Assembly: GCF_030272615.1 (NCBI RefSeq)
Contig: NC_081407.1
Span: 145,146,897 to 145,210,896, forward strand
DNA: 64,000 nucleotides
DNA from: Cryptomeria japonica
Taxonomy: Eukaryota > Streptophyta > Pinopsida > Cupressales > Cupressaceae
Reading direction: 5' to 3'
In this document: piece after piece, positions 45,801 to 58,791 of the stretch
Layout of the letters: every line of letters starts with the position of its first letter
Position numbering within the stretch: position 1 is the first letter of the stretch
Translations under genes and position numbers: made by a program
Notes under the pieces: model-generated
Told to the model about the DNA's origin: nothing
The model's input: only the letters and a program-made list of their open reading frames with translations
Databases searched by the model: none

Positions 45801-48400
45801 CATCTAATAGTTTCTTTAGTTCAATTTTGACCATGAGTGCCACCTGTGGATTCATCTTTTGTAGCTTTTGTTTGACTGGCTTAACTCCTGAGAGATGGAC
45901 AAGTGATGCATGATTAAGTGTGGATCCACTCCAGGCATATCGGCATATGACCAAGCAAATTTAATTTGTTGTTCTTTAAAGAAAATGATGAATGCTGATC
46001 TTTCCTCCTCTGTCAGAGATTCTGCAAGGTGTATGTTTCTGACTGCTTCTGTGGTACCAATGTTGATTGATTGAGTGGGCTCAATCAATATCGGTGATCG
46101 CTCATGAAAGTGCCAGGAAGAGTGTCATGTCTCCCATCGTTAGGTGCCTTAAAAAGGTTTTCACCCTCAGATGCATCCTTTATTTTTACTTTTTTGTGAT
46201 CTAGAGTTGCCATTGACTGGTTTTCAGCATCAGATCTTTTAGTTGGTTTATTTTTGCAACTGAGAGACTTGGCACTCCCTGATTGGCAGACATTGTTACT
46301 TTGTTCACTGGTAGAGTCTGTTTCCAGATTTATGGTACATAGGTAGTGGATAATAGATTCATCATCTGGGAAAATTGGTATATCATGGATTTCAGGTTCA
46401 TCCCAGATTATGAGGTCAGGAAAGACAAGTGGTAAGGAATTGTTAGGTGGATCAAGTTCTGCTACTGTAAGTGTCAAGACAGAGGTTTCATCGTGGTTGT
46501 TCTTGGTTTTAAAGAAGTCCAGGATTTCATCGAGGTCTTCAATGGTATTATCTTCCGTATAGACTTGTTCATAATGCTTCTGTTCACTTTCCTTGGCGTC
46601 AGATATTTTATGGTCCAAATTCAAGAGGTCTATCTTCTGCATTATGCTCTTCCTGAGAAAGGGGTATGGTGTCAGTATCATTAGGGATATTTGCAGTAGT
46701 ATTTGAGTAGGTACCCCATTCATATTCATTGGAATCAATCTCTGAGGCATCATCCCAAATTCTATCAATGTTGTAAACAAGTATGTTGTATGATGAAAAC
46801 AAATCTTTGATGATGGATACCATTTTGATAGTTTTTGTTGATTCGATATCAGATCCTGCTTCTACTTTTTGTATTTGTTCATAGACTATGCCTCCTCTGG
46901 GAGAAATAATGGTATCCTGAGATGATCTTATTTGTTCTTGACATAGTGGATTTTGAATATGAGCTACTGCTGCAGATATGGCCTTCTTGTGGCTTTGAAG
47001 CTTTTCCTGATGTAACTTTTGTTCTTGACGTTCCTGTGCCTTGCAAATTGTCTCTGCTGATTCAAAGAGTGCTTCTTGCCAGGATTCTTCTTTGTACTTC
47101 TTCTTTACTTTCCATTGAGGTTTCACAGTTATGCGGGGCGGCTTTCTTAATAGGAAAGTGAGCTTACAACCCAATCCTATTTTGTCTCTACTAGGCTATG
47201 AAGGAAGATCTATGGGCTCAGTGACTCCTTCTTTGCATTTCCCAATAGGTCCTTTACCATCATATCCCATTTGCTACATGATTAAGTATCCTTTTCCATA
47301 TAGGTGTGTAGGTAGAACAATGTCCAGAGTAGCTGCTCTGTTATCTTCTTCCTCATCTTTGTATAACCAGCTAAAACTATCCTTGTCTTCTGATTCATGT
47401 GCTAGAGTGCCCAATTGGATGAAGGTACCATCAAATTTGGTGATAGGCTGAGTGACCAGATGTGTTGATGTAGTAGACAATCCATGAGATCTGGGTGATG
47501 TTGGTAATTTGGCCAAACATAAAGGCTCCAAAGAGTATTCTCCCATACCTTGGTCTTTGATTTGCATTTGCTGCTTGAAATCTCCAGATAATAAGTTGGG
47601 CTTTGCTATTTGTAGATCTAATGTTGAAGATTTCTGCTTTTCTCTATTATGAGGAACTAAACTGTCATGGGCTACCCCCATTGCGTTGCAATGTTGAAAT
47701 GGATTGGGATCAGCAGATATGGAGATTTCTTGTCCATCATAAGGAAATTTGACACACTGGTGATACGTAGAAGGTACTGTTTGTATTTCATGTATCCAGG
47801 GTTGCCCTAACAAAATATTGTAGGTGAGATCTATGTCTAAGACCTAACACATAGTATTTTTTTGCACTGGTCCCACTTGAATAGGTAACATCACGGTTCC
47901 TTTAGAGGACCTTTCCTCATCGTCATATGCCTTTATGGTAATCTTCTTGCAGGCATCAATAGACTCTTCTGAGAAGCCTAATGCATGGATAAGCTTTAAA
48001 GTACATATATTAAGTCCGGCTCCTCCATCTATTAAGACTCTTTTTACTCGGTGTTTGCAAACAATGACTTCGATATGGAGAGGAGTATTATGTGGATGAC
48101 TCAAGGAAGCATTGTCATGCTCTGAGAAGGTGAGGTTATGAGGTCCTATCATATGGGCGACCATGGCTTGAAATCTGTCTGCATCCAGATTTTGAGGTAC
48201 ATTGGTTTCCAATAGCGCTTGTTCCAATATGTCTTTGTGCTTCCGTGATAGTTTCAGCAATTCTAGTATAGATATCTAAGATGGAGTTTTGCGTAGTTGG
48301 CTAACCAAGTCATATTGAAGTTTTGGTGTAGTAGTTGTAGGTGTAGTATGCCCTTATAAGACATATTTCTGAGTTCGGGTTGTCACATTGAAAGATTCAT
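42804..48400 (-). pseudogene. Tat pol: protease, G-patch-like, RT, RNase H, second RNase H, integrase
   Basis: Protease active site VLIDGGAGLNICTL at about 48038. A G-patch-like stretch (MGYDGKGPIGK ... GLGCKL) lies at about 47280-47160. A variable linker follows. RT has FRDVNKACPKDDFPLP (about 45720), MPFGLKNAGATYQRAM (45510) and YVDD at 45409-45420. A first RNase H remnant is near 44900. A second, archaeal-type RNase H has WTLYFDGSYTQHGSGAG (about 44560) and NNVAKYGALV, where the usual catalytic Glu is Lys. Integrase has HELHDGICGTH and CPKCQ zinc ligands, WGLDLVGKI, IIIDNGRPF and NGQAEASNK for D-D-E. The C-terminal GAYQLTTSDG runs to TAA at 42804. Many single stops and at least three frameshifts are present. 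The dual RNase H supports Tat. Confidence 0.9.
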
Positions 48401-48413
48401 GATCACGCTATTC

Positions 48414-50293
48414 TCAGATGGTGATGACATTTACTTGATGATCTTCAGCTGATATGTGATTTATGGTGTTGTTGTAGATATGGTTGATACCAGCTCCGCA
48501 TGTATCATTCGAGGTTGAAACTCCATCTTTGTTGTAATTTGGAAGAGGATTTTTAAAGGCTCCGTGATCAACATTTGTTTTGAGACCATCCACTGTTAAG
48601 TCACCTCGATCAATCATGTCTTGCACAATGTTTTTCAATCTCATGCAATCATTCGTCCAATGACCCTTGTTACGATGGAAATCACAATAGTGTGAATCAT
48701 TCCACCAAGGTGGTTTGATTTGGAGTTCATAGTTGTTGATCACAGGCAAAGAGAGGATTTTGTTTGCCAGAAGTTCTCTGAATGCTGATTCTAGTGATTG
48801 CCCCAGTGGTGTGAAGACACGCTTTTGGAAATTGTTCGTGTTGTTGCGTGAATTGTTGTTAGGTCCTGGATTCATGTTTTTGCTTTGAGTATCATTGGTG
48901 TTGTTTGTGTTGAGTTGTCCTTGATCGGTGTTTGGTGCATATGTGTTAGCATTTGGATTAGCATTTTTAGGATTCTTCGTAGTTTGAGGATTTCTGGATA
49001 ATGCAAGCACTGGTTGCTTAGATTTGGGATCATGTGATTCATTGTTGCCTTCGTTTTTGTTTCGAGTCCAAAATCGAGATTTGTCTAAGCTGTTGTTGTT
49101 CTGGTTACTGTAGTTTGATGAGTTTGTTCCTTCCTTGAAGAATTTGAGTGTTCCCTTTTTGACACACGCTTCCTCTACTTGAATGCCATTTTCAATCAAT
49201 TTAGCGAAAGACGGTATGCATTGAAGTTTTAGCCTGTAACTCATTTCACCATTCAAGTTGTCGATGAAGATCTCCATTTTCTCCTTTTCAAGAATATCTC
49301 GAGGATATTGTGATACCATACGTCGCCAACGTTGAAGGAATATCATGAATGTTTCATTGTTCTTTTGTTTGGTGTTGTAGATGTCCAGCATGGTTATGGT
49401 GTGTTGAATGTTATAGGAGTATTGGGTTATGAACTTGTTAACCAATTCATCAAACGATCTAACAGGTGGTGTAATTTTGGATAACCATTCCATTGTTTGC
49501 CCTCCCAAGCTTCTTGGGAATAACCTCATCAGATAGGTGTCATCATGAGCAAACTCAAGACTCATGGTACAAAATTCTCTAACATGATCACGGGGATCAC
49601 TTTTTCCATCATACTTGTCAAATTTAGGCACGTCTGATTTTGGAGGAAAAGGGATCATGTGTAATCTCCTGTCAAAAGGATAGGACAGATCTCGTTTAAA
49701 GAGTATCGTACTGTTGTCCCTTGTTGTATGTCCTATATTTGTCTTTGTAACATTTGTATTTGTTGAGTAAGGGCAGCCAAAGGTACATTGTCTTGTCGAG
49801 GGAAAAGTTCTTCCCTTGTATTGATCCTAGGTTGAAATGGTGTTTGGAACGGTATATTTTGTTTGGGAAGGTATTGTCTTGGTGTATGTTGCTCCGGTAT
49901 GTTTTGATCCGGGATGTTTTGCATTGGTGTATGTTGTTCTGGTATGTTCTGATTTGGGATATTTTGTTCAGGGTCGTGGATTTCCCTTTCTCGCTATCGT
50001 TCTTGATATTCGTAATGTTGAGGGTGTGTCCTAAACATATCTGCGTCAAGGTTTTCAGGGAGTTTTACTCCTTTACTTGTGAGCATGAGCAAATATTTTT
50101 CTTTGTCATTTTCCATGAGCCTTTCTACAAGTTTTTGGAATGAAGGGTTTTCCTGACATTCCTGAAGAAGCGCTTCAGAAATTTTAGTCTCTTCTAGGTG
50201 TGGACCTTCAAAAGGATTTGATAACCTTCGATTCATACTAGACTCTGCATGTGTCTCGCTTTGTTGGTTTCTTTGAGAGCGAGTAACAGGCAT
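48414..50293 (-). pseudogene. Tat gag, broken
   Basis: I choose ATG 50293 (MPVTRSQRNQ) over the upstream in-frame ATG at 50428, because gag proteins of this lineage commonly open with a VTRS-like string. A repeated NIPEQHTP-type segment lies at about 49985-49850. The gag core (49658 on) has PKFDKYDGKSDPRDHVREF, MRLFPRSLGGQTMEWL and QKNNETFMIFLQRWR, followed by an Asn-rich low-complexity region. A knuckle-like CDFHRNKGHWTNDC is at about 48690. Two stops (49994, 49733) and one frameshift before 49658 break it. Its product would form particles and bind RNA. Confidence 0.87.
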
Positions 50294-51169
50294 TTTAGTA
50301 GAAACTTTCAATGACGAAGGGGACAAAATCCTTGTTGATATGTTGCTTGAGGGTGGGTGGTTCAGGTCGAGATGTGTTATAAGTGATACACTCGTTGGGA
50401 AAGAATGTCGGATTGATCTTTCCTCCATGGTTTATGATTTGATTAAAAGCAGACTTTTGACAATATGCTCTTGTTTTTAAAGGCTCTTTGTCAAATTCGT
50501 TGGATTTGTTTTGGATATAACGTTTGACATGATGAAGGAATACCCGATGAGATTTGAAGAGTTGACGATTGATGTATAAAAACTTATTTCTCTTGATGAA
50601 TTTCGGAAAACTAGGTTGTTGTTTCTTCAACGTGATGTTACGATAAAGGTTCTTTCTTCTCAGAATATGGGGATTAGTCATGCATGAGTGATCAATGGTT
50701 TCCTTTGATTGGTTTGGATTCAGTTGATCTTGTTTGGAAAATTTCAAGTCTTACTCTATCAAAATGAAGGTTTAGATGCCCCTTCACGATAAAGCATATC
50801 AAATGATATGGATAAAAGTCTCCCGATATGGAGACTTGATTTGACAACCTAAAATTGTTAACAAGTGTTTTTGAGATGAAATCTGTAAGATGGTAAAGGA
50901 TTTTGTTGATACTTATGATGAGGTTTCCAGATTATGATAAGATAGATATGTTTTATCGTGTGATCAGTTTTGGATTTTTACAACGTTTGTTTTGACACAA
51001 ATTTAGCTCAAGAAATAGTTTTTAATAGTTTGTTTTCGCTACTCCTCTTTGATGAAAAATGTTGTTGATAACAAGAGGCTTCTGAAAAGGTTTTCAAAAA
51101 AAATTTAAATTCCTCACTGTTTTGCCCTTTGTCTATATGTTTTTGGTCATGCTCTAAAACAGGGACGAA

Positions 51170-51386
51170 ATGCGCTACCCAAATTACTCTACATGCTAAA
51201 AGAATGACCACACGTGCTAGGCTGCCCCCAGGCACGCGCTAAAGAGTTGACTGTTCAAAAATTTATTTTATGCCTTTAAAAAGTTACACGCTAACCTGGG
51301 TTTGTGACGCGCTAACTTTTAAACTTGATGCGCTAATGTTTGGTTGCCACGCGCTAAGCTGATGCTTCCACACGCTATACTGTTTC
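51170..51386 (-). repeat. TAGCGCAT motif array in the gag-pol leader, part 1
   Basis: On the plus strand the motif reads ATGCGCTA or ACGCGCTAA, i.e. TAGCGCAT in the sense of gag-pol. About nine recognisable copies occur, including 51170-51177 and ACGCGCTAA strings near 51234, 51307 and 51350. The array is cut at 51386 by the nested element and continues at 55353. Confidence 0.85.
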
Positions 51387-51886
51387 TGTCATGCCCAAAA
51401 TTTAGGGCAAAAACGGAATGATTTATTTTTAATAAAATACTAATTAATTAACAAGTTCGCTCACACGACAAGCGTTAATGAAATTCCCATAATTATATTC
51501 GAGCTAATTCTAAAACGAACCAAGCATCGATAATTTGTTTAATTCTAATTTCGGAAAACTAACTGGTTTAAATTTATCTCCACGAGATACCTAGTCATTA
51601 AGTTTATTAAAACAATCACGCTAAAGAAATAGGAGAGGAAAATTAATTCAATCTCCAATATGACCATATAGTCTAAACAACCATTTTAAAATTTTAATGC
51701 TTTAATTAAATTAACTAGGGCAATATTAAGCATTTAACTCGCTAAATACATTTGAATTTTATAAGACCAGGCTTTATTAATAAATTTGTATATTCTTTTT
51801 TTTTTCTTTTACTACCTATTAGAAACCAATTCAGAGGTATTTAAATATTTAAATCTCTATTAGTTACTTACTCCAAATATAACCAG

Positions 51887-52065
<179 letters not shown>

Positions 52066-52221
52066 TATAGATATATATATTTACATATATTTATATATCT
52101 TAATTCTTCTAAAATAACTTTCCAAAATAATAAACAATATTTTCCCAACCCTAATTAGGGTTCTATTTTTTTTATAATATATTATCAACTCTAAACTATC
52201 ATGTAAAATTTAATTCATTTA

Positions 52222-52244
52222 CCCTAGCCCTACCCGGGCTAGGG
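52222..52244. repeat. GC-rich palindrome
   Basis: CCCTAGCCC, a short centre, then GGGCTAGGG within the nested element; the first GC-rich block after the (AT)n run. Confidence 0.7.
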
Positions 52245-52358
52245 CTTAATCCTTTTTTTTTTTTGCTTACCACTGAGTGTTTTTGAAAGGGTCGAAACCC
52301 CAAGGCGGCGGCCATTTTCATTGCAGGTTCGAAGAAGGCGATAGGGAGGGCCGAGGCG

Positions 52359-52527
52359 CCACTGTGTGGGTGCACAGTGGGCGCCGCTAGCGGCTCACAC
52401 CACTGTGTGGCCACACAGTGGCGGCCACGGTCGTCCACTGTGTGTCCACACAGTGGGAGCCGAGCGGCCCGCACTGTGTGTTCACACAGTGGGCGCCGCG
52501 CGGCCCTCACTGTGCGTACACACAGTG
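52359..52527. repeat. Five 22-bp palindromes at about 36-bp period
   Basis: Units CCACTGTGTG-nn-CACACAGTGG-like at 52359, 52400, 52435, 52471 and 52508, with centres about 41, 35, 36 and 36 bp apart. Spacers are GC-rich (GGCGCC, CGGCCCGC types). The arms CACTGTG/CACAGTG are conserved while the central two to four bases vary. It sits in an otherwise AT-rich region and forms a GC island of about 250 bp (52290-52545). Confidence 0.85.
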
Positions 52528-55352
52528 CGGCCCGCGTGGAACCCAAATCTCCTTTTTTTTTTTTTAATTTATATTTTAAAAAAAATATATATTATATATA
52601 AATATATATATATATATATGTATATATTTATATATATGTATATATATTTATATTTATATAAATTTATATATATAAAAGTTTTAAGGGTGAATATATATAA
52701 AAATATATTTTTTTTTTTTAATAAGATTTACATACAAAATTTTAAACAGAATAACAATGGGAAACACATTATGTAAATCCAAAATTACATGTGCACAAAT
52801 AAACATTTAAGTGTATATATATATATATATATATAATTGATATATAACTTAGGCTCTTTTATTTATTTATTCTAATTGCTGATAAAAGAAATAGAAGTAG
52901 ATCTTTGCTAAACTTTTATTCTAACACTTTTTTTTTAAAAATACATCATACTATTCTGAATAAAACACATTCATTGATTTTTCCACTAATAAAACAATTA
53001 CTTAAAACGCTCTTATTTTTTTTTTTTAATACTTAGAATTCTTCAGCCAAATAACTCATACTTTTCAACAAGTAGAATATAGATAAAATTTATTTGAAAC
53101 TAATTTTTCCATTATACAAAAGAAGCTTTTACATGCAACTCAAAGAGGCTTTTCTTTTTCTGAAACCCAAACAGAAGTAGAAATAAAACAAGCTTTTACA
53201 ACTCTAAGATATTCTGCGTATTTACAGGATGTTTCCTTGCTTAGCTACAACAATAAAACTCAAGTCTATTTTCAAGAATTACAACTTGCCTCTCACTTCT
53301 ATGAATGAGGGCATACTTCTGAATCAAATTAAAACAAATATTTGCAACTGGATTTAAGTATCTTCAACAATAATCTTCTGTGTCTTTTCATGGTTCCTAT
53401 TCTCTTTCTCCTAACTTTCCTGCATAATAGAAAACACAAATATGACCACAGAGTGCTCACCTCCCAGCCTAGGCTAACTGGTAGCCACCCCCGAGCTCGG
53501 AGAACCAATTCCTAGACGGGTAACATACAGGCAAACACATAGAAGGCAATGCATACAGATAATCAGACACACTCCCAACTTGGCTTCACAGCACCACACT
53601 TTGGTGATTATCTTTTCAAAGGGTGGTAGTGGACCAATACCCTAAGGAGAACTGCAAGTATGAAATAAACAAGAAGCCACCTCATGGCACAATAAATATA
53701 TCAAGAATCTCAACCCCTTATTCTTTATGCCCCCCAAAGGCATTCTAGCCTTATATCCCTCCTTATGACCCCCATTGCACAAACAAGCCATGCAGCAAGG
53801 GTCACACAAAGATCCCTTATGATCGCTCTCAAAAGAGAGTCTCTCACTCGAGGGTTGTCACTGCTACCACCCACAAGATCCTCTTCTCTCCCAAGAGAAA
53901 GAGGTCTTGAGGAAACTCCCAAAACACAACACAAATCATAATGCAAAAATATCAAAAGATTTTTCAACAAATACATTCAAGAAACACATATTTCTTACAC
54001 CAACAAACTTCCAGACATAAGCAAGAAGAAGACATTATAATGAATAACTGAAACCAACCTTAATCTGCCCAAAGGTATTATGATATTTGATGAAGAGCTA
54101 CCCGATCCACGAATCTTTTTCCTTCTACCCTTAATCAATTTTTCTATTCCATAACATTCTTTTCTTTTCAAAATTTCTCGTCTCCAAAAATGGAGAGTGG
54201 GTGATTACCCTTCAATTCCCAAAAATCTTGCTTAAGAAGCTCACTCTCTGAGTTCTCACAAGTTTCTAAAAACCAAAAGGGAAAGAAAGCAAAAATGCAA
54301 AAAGACTCCCATTCGAATAAGAAAAATCTAAATTAGATTTAAACTTCTAATTTTCAATTTTCACACAACTCAAAAAAAGCCAATTTTTAAAGCGTTAAAA
54401 AGATCATTATAAAATAGAAACTTGCCTAAAATTACCCCTAACCCCTAGGTATACCTTATGGGCTTTAGGAAACCCTATTAAACTACCCCTAGGTGTTCAT
54501 TTAACCCATTTTAAACCCCTCTGAAGTTTATTTTCGGGTCAAACATAAGTTGACCACCCCAAATATTATATTCCCAAAGTATTTATGACAACACATTATT
54601 TTATTTAAGAAGAACTATAATTTAAACACTTTCCCACCAAGAGACAAAATAAAACATTTAAATTTAAATCCACACATGTGTCAAGTGACACAAATAAAAC
54701 ACTTTTGCAAAAATAAAACATGAAATTGTCTCTTGTGGTTTTTACACAATAAATTTAAATAACACTTAACACTCATGCAGCATATACTGTTACGAATAAA
54801 ATACAACACAAACGGGGTGTTGTTTCTCCAAATAGACAAACCCTGGCTTACGAACATACATAAGTCTAGGTTTGGTTCTCCGTAATTTCCATGGTCACAT
54901 GGTAAATTTCCTGCGCATCTCAATTTACACATTAGTACTTCCAAATATCCATATATAATATAATTCAATAATATAACAATACACATCATTACTTGCATAC
55001 AATTTTCATCTGCACAAATAGAATACATCTTTTATCAAGCAAATTCACATAAGCAATTTCATCCCAATTCACATAAACTAAACATACATCATAGTTCTAT
55101 ATTCAGAGTAAAGTCCTGCAAATTCAATAACGACATCTATCATTGCAATATCATCCTATCTAACAATCATGTAGTGTTCTACCTCATAAAGCATATAAGT
55201 AAAATCATCAAATCATAGCAATGTTATCCAAATCCTGAAATCATGTAAGTTCTAAGTCTCAAAATGCATCAAAATAAAGTATCCATAATAGTCTAAATAT
55301 AAAATCCATTGAATGTCAGACTAAGTCGAGGTGAGGCCTCACAGTTTCTCTG

Positions 55353-55484
55353 ATGCGCTAAATGTTTTAACACTGCTTTGATTTTGGGATAAAACGCTAC
55401 TGTTTGGAACAAACCCACTAACTGGATGGTTTGATGCGCTAACTGAAAGACCCTAAGCGCTAAGGAGTTGTCCTCGCGCACTAA
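55353..55484 (-). repeat. TAGCGCAT motif array in the gag-pol leader, part 2
   Basis: Continuation of the array at 51170-51386: ATGCGCTAA at 55353 and near 55433, AAGCGCTAA near 55455, CGCGCACTAA near 55476, with weaker copies between. Same orientation as part 1. Confidence 0.8.
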
Positions 55485-56983
55485 TCTGCCGTAATTTTTT
55501 TTTTCAGTTGGTTTTTTTGCAATTTTTGGTTTTGATCGTGAGTTTTTCAGTTTAGATGGATGATTTTCTGAAGTAATAAATGCAAGCATAGCACAAAAAG
55601 TACAACCATTTTTCCTAATCTAACAAAAAGTGTATGTTCTACGAGGATGTGTTCAAATCCCCAATGTTCAACAGGTCTGGATACGAATAATACAATTCAG
55701 AAAGACTCTTTATTCAAAGGTCATAAATAACATCATAGCCCACTAGTCTTGATACTCTGTCAGCTCAAACAGTCGTGTCACCCCCTAGAGGGCACCCATT
55801 TTTTTGCCTTTTGCCAGAAATTAACTCAAAGTGAATCGCTTCACAGTTGAGTAGTTATCTTGAGAGATATATGGTGAGTAATCTTGGGGGCGGATTCTTC
55901 CCCACCCTTGCACTATGATATTATAAATGTTTGGTTACTGACTCGATTCAAAGCTTCTATTTCTATGGTTCGTAAATAGGCTTCCTATTCGGTCGTCAGT
56001 GATAAACTCCCTCAGGAGGCTTTCCAACCTTTAGAACAAAGGCTTTACGTATCTCGAGGATACTGGGGGAAGGCTAATCGCTGCGCGCAACCGTTGAAAA
56101 GGACTTTTGTCACTTTTCACTTTTGATTATAGTGGGTTGGAATACTTGGCATCAAAGTCATTCCCCACTTAGGTCATTCCCTTCACACCGGCCATAAACG
56201 GCTTTAAGAGTTGATTTCAACTCCTCGGGAAGGCGGGCCTACTAAAGGATGTAAATGCTTTTGAAGGAAAGAAAGCTTTTTAAGAAAGGTCTGGCTTTTT
56301 GATCACCCAGTTAAGGGGAGAGCATATACCTTCCTCTTTCGATTCAAGGCAATCAAAAATTCTTTTTAAACCTTCAATTCAGTGATTTGCTAACCTCTAC
56401 TGGAAGATGTTGCTCCAAGAAAAGCATGGTGTTCCTTTTAGTTCCTCAAAGCAATGATTATTTAATCCAAGGAAATAACCGAGTCAACAAAGCAAAAGGT
56501 TCGATTTGGTCAACAAAAGAAAATTGGAAAAGGGGAATAACTTCCCTCTTTTGATTGCAACAAAGCTTTTGAGGTGAGGTTCTTTCCTTTGTACAAAAAT
56601 TGAAGATGAATCCTTTTATACACCAAAGGATGGTGAGGTTCTTTTTATAGCTCTATTTTTGCAAAAAGAAATTTTTGTTTTGTTCTTTTTAGAGCCAAAA
56701 AAATAGGTTTTCTCCTATGAAAGCAAAAAAAAAAATTTGATAGTGGTTCTTTTTATAGTCCAAAAACAAGGTGAGTTCAATTTTAAGAAAAGAAAAATCA
56801 AATTTTAAACTAACCTAGGAAAGTTAGTAAAAATCTAACTATCTTAATCTTAAGATGAAGCTCCTATCTGCAATGAAATTGTTAGAGACCTGCAAAATAA
56901 CGAGTTAGATACCTCGGTGGACTTCTACAAGTCTAATTTTGAACTTTCGGTTACAATAATTATTTTTCTTATTTTGGTATGTG
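55485..56983. other. Unassigned leader sequence
   Basis: No reading frame with recognisable motifs. It contains the phrase CCTCGGGAAGGCGGGCCTAC and several short AAGGAAAG/CTTTCC repeats. I looked for a target duplication marking it as an insertion and found none. Confidence 0.4.
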
Positions 56984-57257
56984 ATGCGCTACAGAACAAA
57001 CTGTACGCGCTACATAATAGTTGTAATGTGTTAAAAGAAGTCTTCAACGCGCTACACTATTTTCGGGATGCACTACTTTGTGTGCTAAAAGTGCTGCTCT
57101 GTTTTTCTCCCGCGCCGAGACCTACAGGAAAAATTAGTAATCTTATGCGCTGATAAATGAACTTTACACGCTAGGTGATGGACCCCACACACTGAACAGT
57201 GAACCGAATGCGCTAGGCTGTTAATTGGATGCACTAAACAGTTAACTTAACACGCTA
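56984..57257 (-). repeat. TAGCGCAT motif array next to the 5' LTR
   Basis: About ten copies on the minus strand in sense orientation: exact ATGCGCTA at 56984, then ACGCGCTA near 57004 and 57047, ATGCGCT near 57144, ACACGCTA near 57166, ATGCGCTA near 57208, CACGCTAA near 57251, plus one- or two-base variants. It starts about 65 bp inside the primer-binding site. Confidence 0.85.
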
Positions 57258-57323
57258 ATTCATTTTTCCTCTGTACCTGCAAAAGTGGATATATTTCAAA
57301 ACCGATTAGATATATGGGGTAGA

Positions 57324-57341
57324 GCCCCACGGTGGGCACCA
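57324..57341 (-). other. Tat primer-binding site
   Basis: Minus strand TGGTGCCCACCGTGGGGC, four bases inside the LTR. It resembles the TGGCGCCCACCGTGGGGC site common to Tat-type plant elements (tRNA-Arg type, from recall), with one change. Confidence 0.75.
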
Positions 57342-57345
57342 GAAA

Positions 57346-58786
57346 TGTATGCAGGAAAAGTGGGTCGATAGAACTCAATATGTGAAAAATTGAGGTCTAT
57401 GGAGCCTTGCTCACACACCCACAGAACTTCTTGGTGCAAGCTATGGAGTTATGAAGCATAACTCAGCTTCCCAAGGATGGTTCCATGGTTCTCTATCTTG
57501 CACGGTCCCTCAAACCAATGTTTTTGCTCTCAGATCACTGAGCAAAATGGTTTAGGGATGGCAAATGCAAGAATGAGGGATGCTTTTTATTGATTTAATA
57601 TTAGATGCATCTTAAGCTATGCATGATTCTAGAAATGCAATAAACTAACTATAAGATGACAAGGTTAGTAAACAAACTATCCTAGCATACTATATTAGTT
57701 AATGATTTAAGCTAATGATAAAGAAAATACTCTAAACATGCATATTTAGATTAATTTCTATCTAAAAGAGAGGCTAAAATGATGAGCATAAAATGGTATG
57801 AAAGCTTGAATGTATTTGAGCATAAGTATGATACTACAAACTTGGATGATCAAAATGGAGGAATAAGAGCTCTATTTATAGCAAAAATAGGGCAATGGAT
57901 GGTCAGGATTGAAAGAGTTGATCAAGGGTTGAGTTTGAATGTTGGGAATCCATGTTTGCAATTTGCACCAATGAAATGATGACAATTGTCACATAGGGTT
58001 GGGTTGAGAGAAGGGGTTGGAGGCATTAAATGCCTAAGAAGACCTTATGGTTATCTAAAGGGTAAGGGTCAAGCTTAAGTTAAGATTACCCATTGGATTA
58101 AGAGTTAATCCAAGGATAAACTCTTGTGCAAATGATTAAGGAATAACCATGGTCAAAGAAATGAATGCTTGAAGAGACCCTTGGGTTGGATGAAGGTTAA
58201 GTTAGGCAAAAGTCTCTAACCATGTAAGAGGGTTGAATTAACCATTAATGGTTTGGGAGACTTTGAAAAATTAAGTGGTTGAAGACTTGAAGCCTTTAAC
58301 GGTTATCAAAGACTTTAAGGGTTTGAGAAGTGACTTCCCTTTGTTTAGGGATGTGACAAAGTTTAGAAGATGGGTTAGGTTAATTTAGAAGTGATTAGAA
58401 GTGTCTAGAAGAAATTAGGAATAGGTTTTAGAATGCAAGTGGGAGATGTAGGAAAATGCAAGTGGATGGAGGGATAATAGGATTTAATTGAAATAAAGTT
58501 AATTTAATTCAATTTGGTTGCAATTTGGGGAAATTAAATACATTTATTTAATTTAGGATAAACTATTTAATTAAATTTGAATTTAATTAAAAGTGGATAG
58601 AAGGGATTTAATTGAATAAAATGATTTATTCATTAAATGGTATAGTGAATTTAATTTAAATAAATTGAGTAATTTACTTAATTTAAACAGAAGAATGTGG
58701 GAAATTTAATTAAATTTAATTTAATTAAATAGAGAAATGAACATAAAATATTCATTTAGGAATATGGTCATTTTTATACGTCTACA
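57346..58786 (-). repeat. Tat element 5' LTR
   Basis: 1,441 bp, TGTATG to GTCTACA on the plus strand. Minus-strand TATA box at 57873-57880. Nearly identical to 36540-37987. Confidence 0.92.
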
Positions 58787-58791
58787 AGGAT
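58787..58791 (+). other. Target site duplication, right, of the Tat element
   Basis: AGGAT, identical to 36535-36539. Confidence 0.9.

Noticed and set aside
52359-52527. CRISPR or satellite array in the GC island
   Set aside because: Only five palindromic units with short GC-rich spacers inside an LTR-like insertion; nothing prokaryotic in the window.
55485-56983. Another nested insertion in the Tat leader
   Set aside because: It separates two motif arrays, but no TG/CA ends with a matching target duplication could be found, so it is left as leader sequence.
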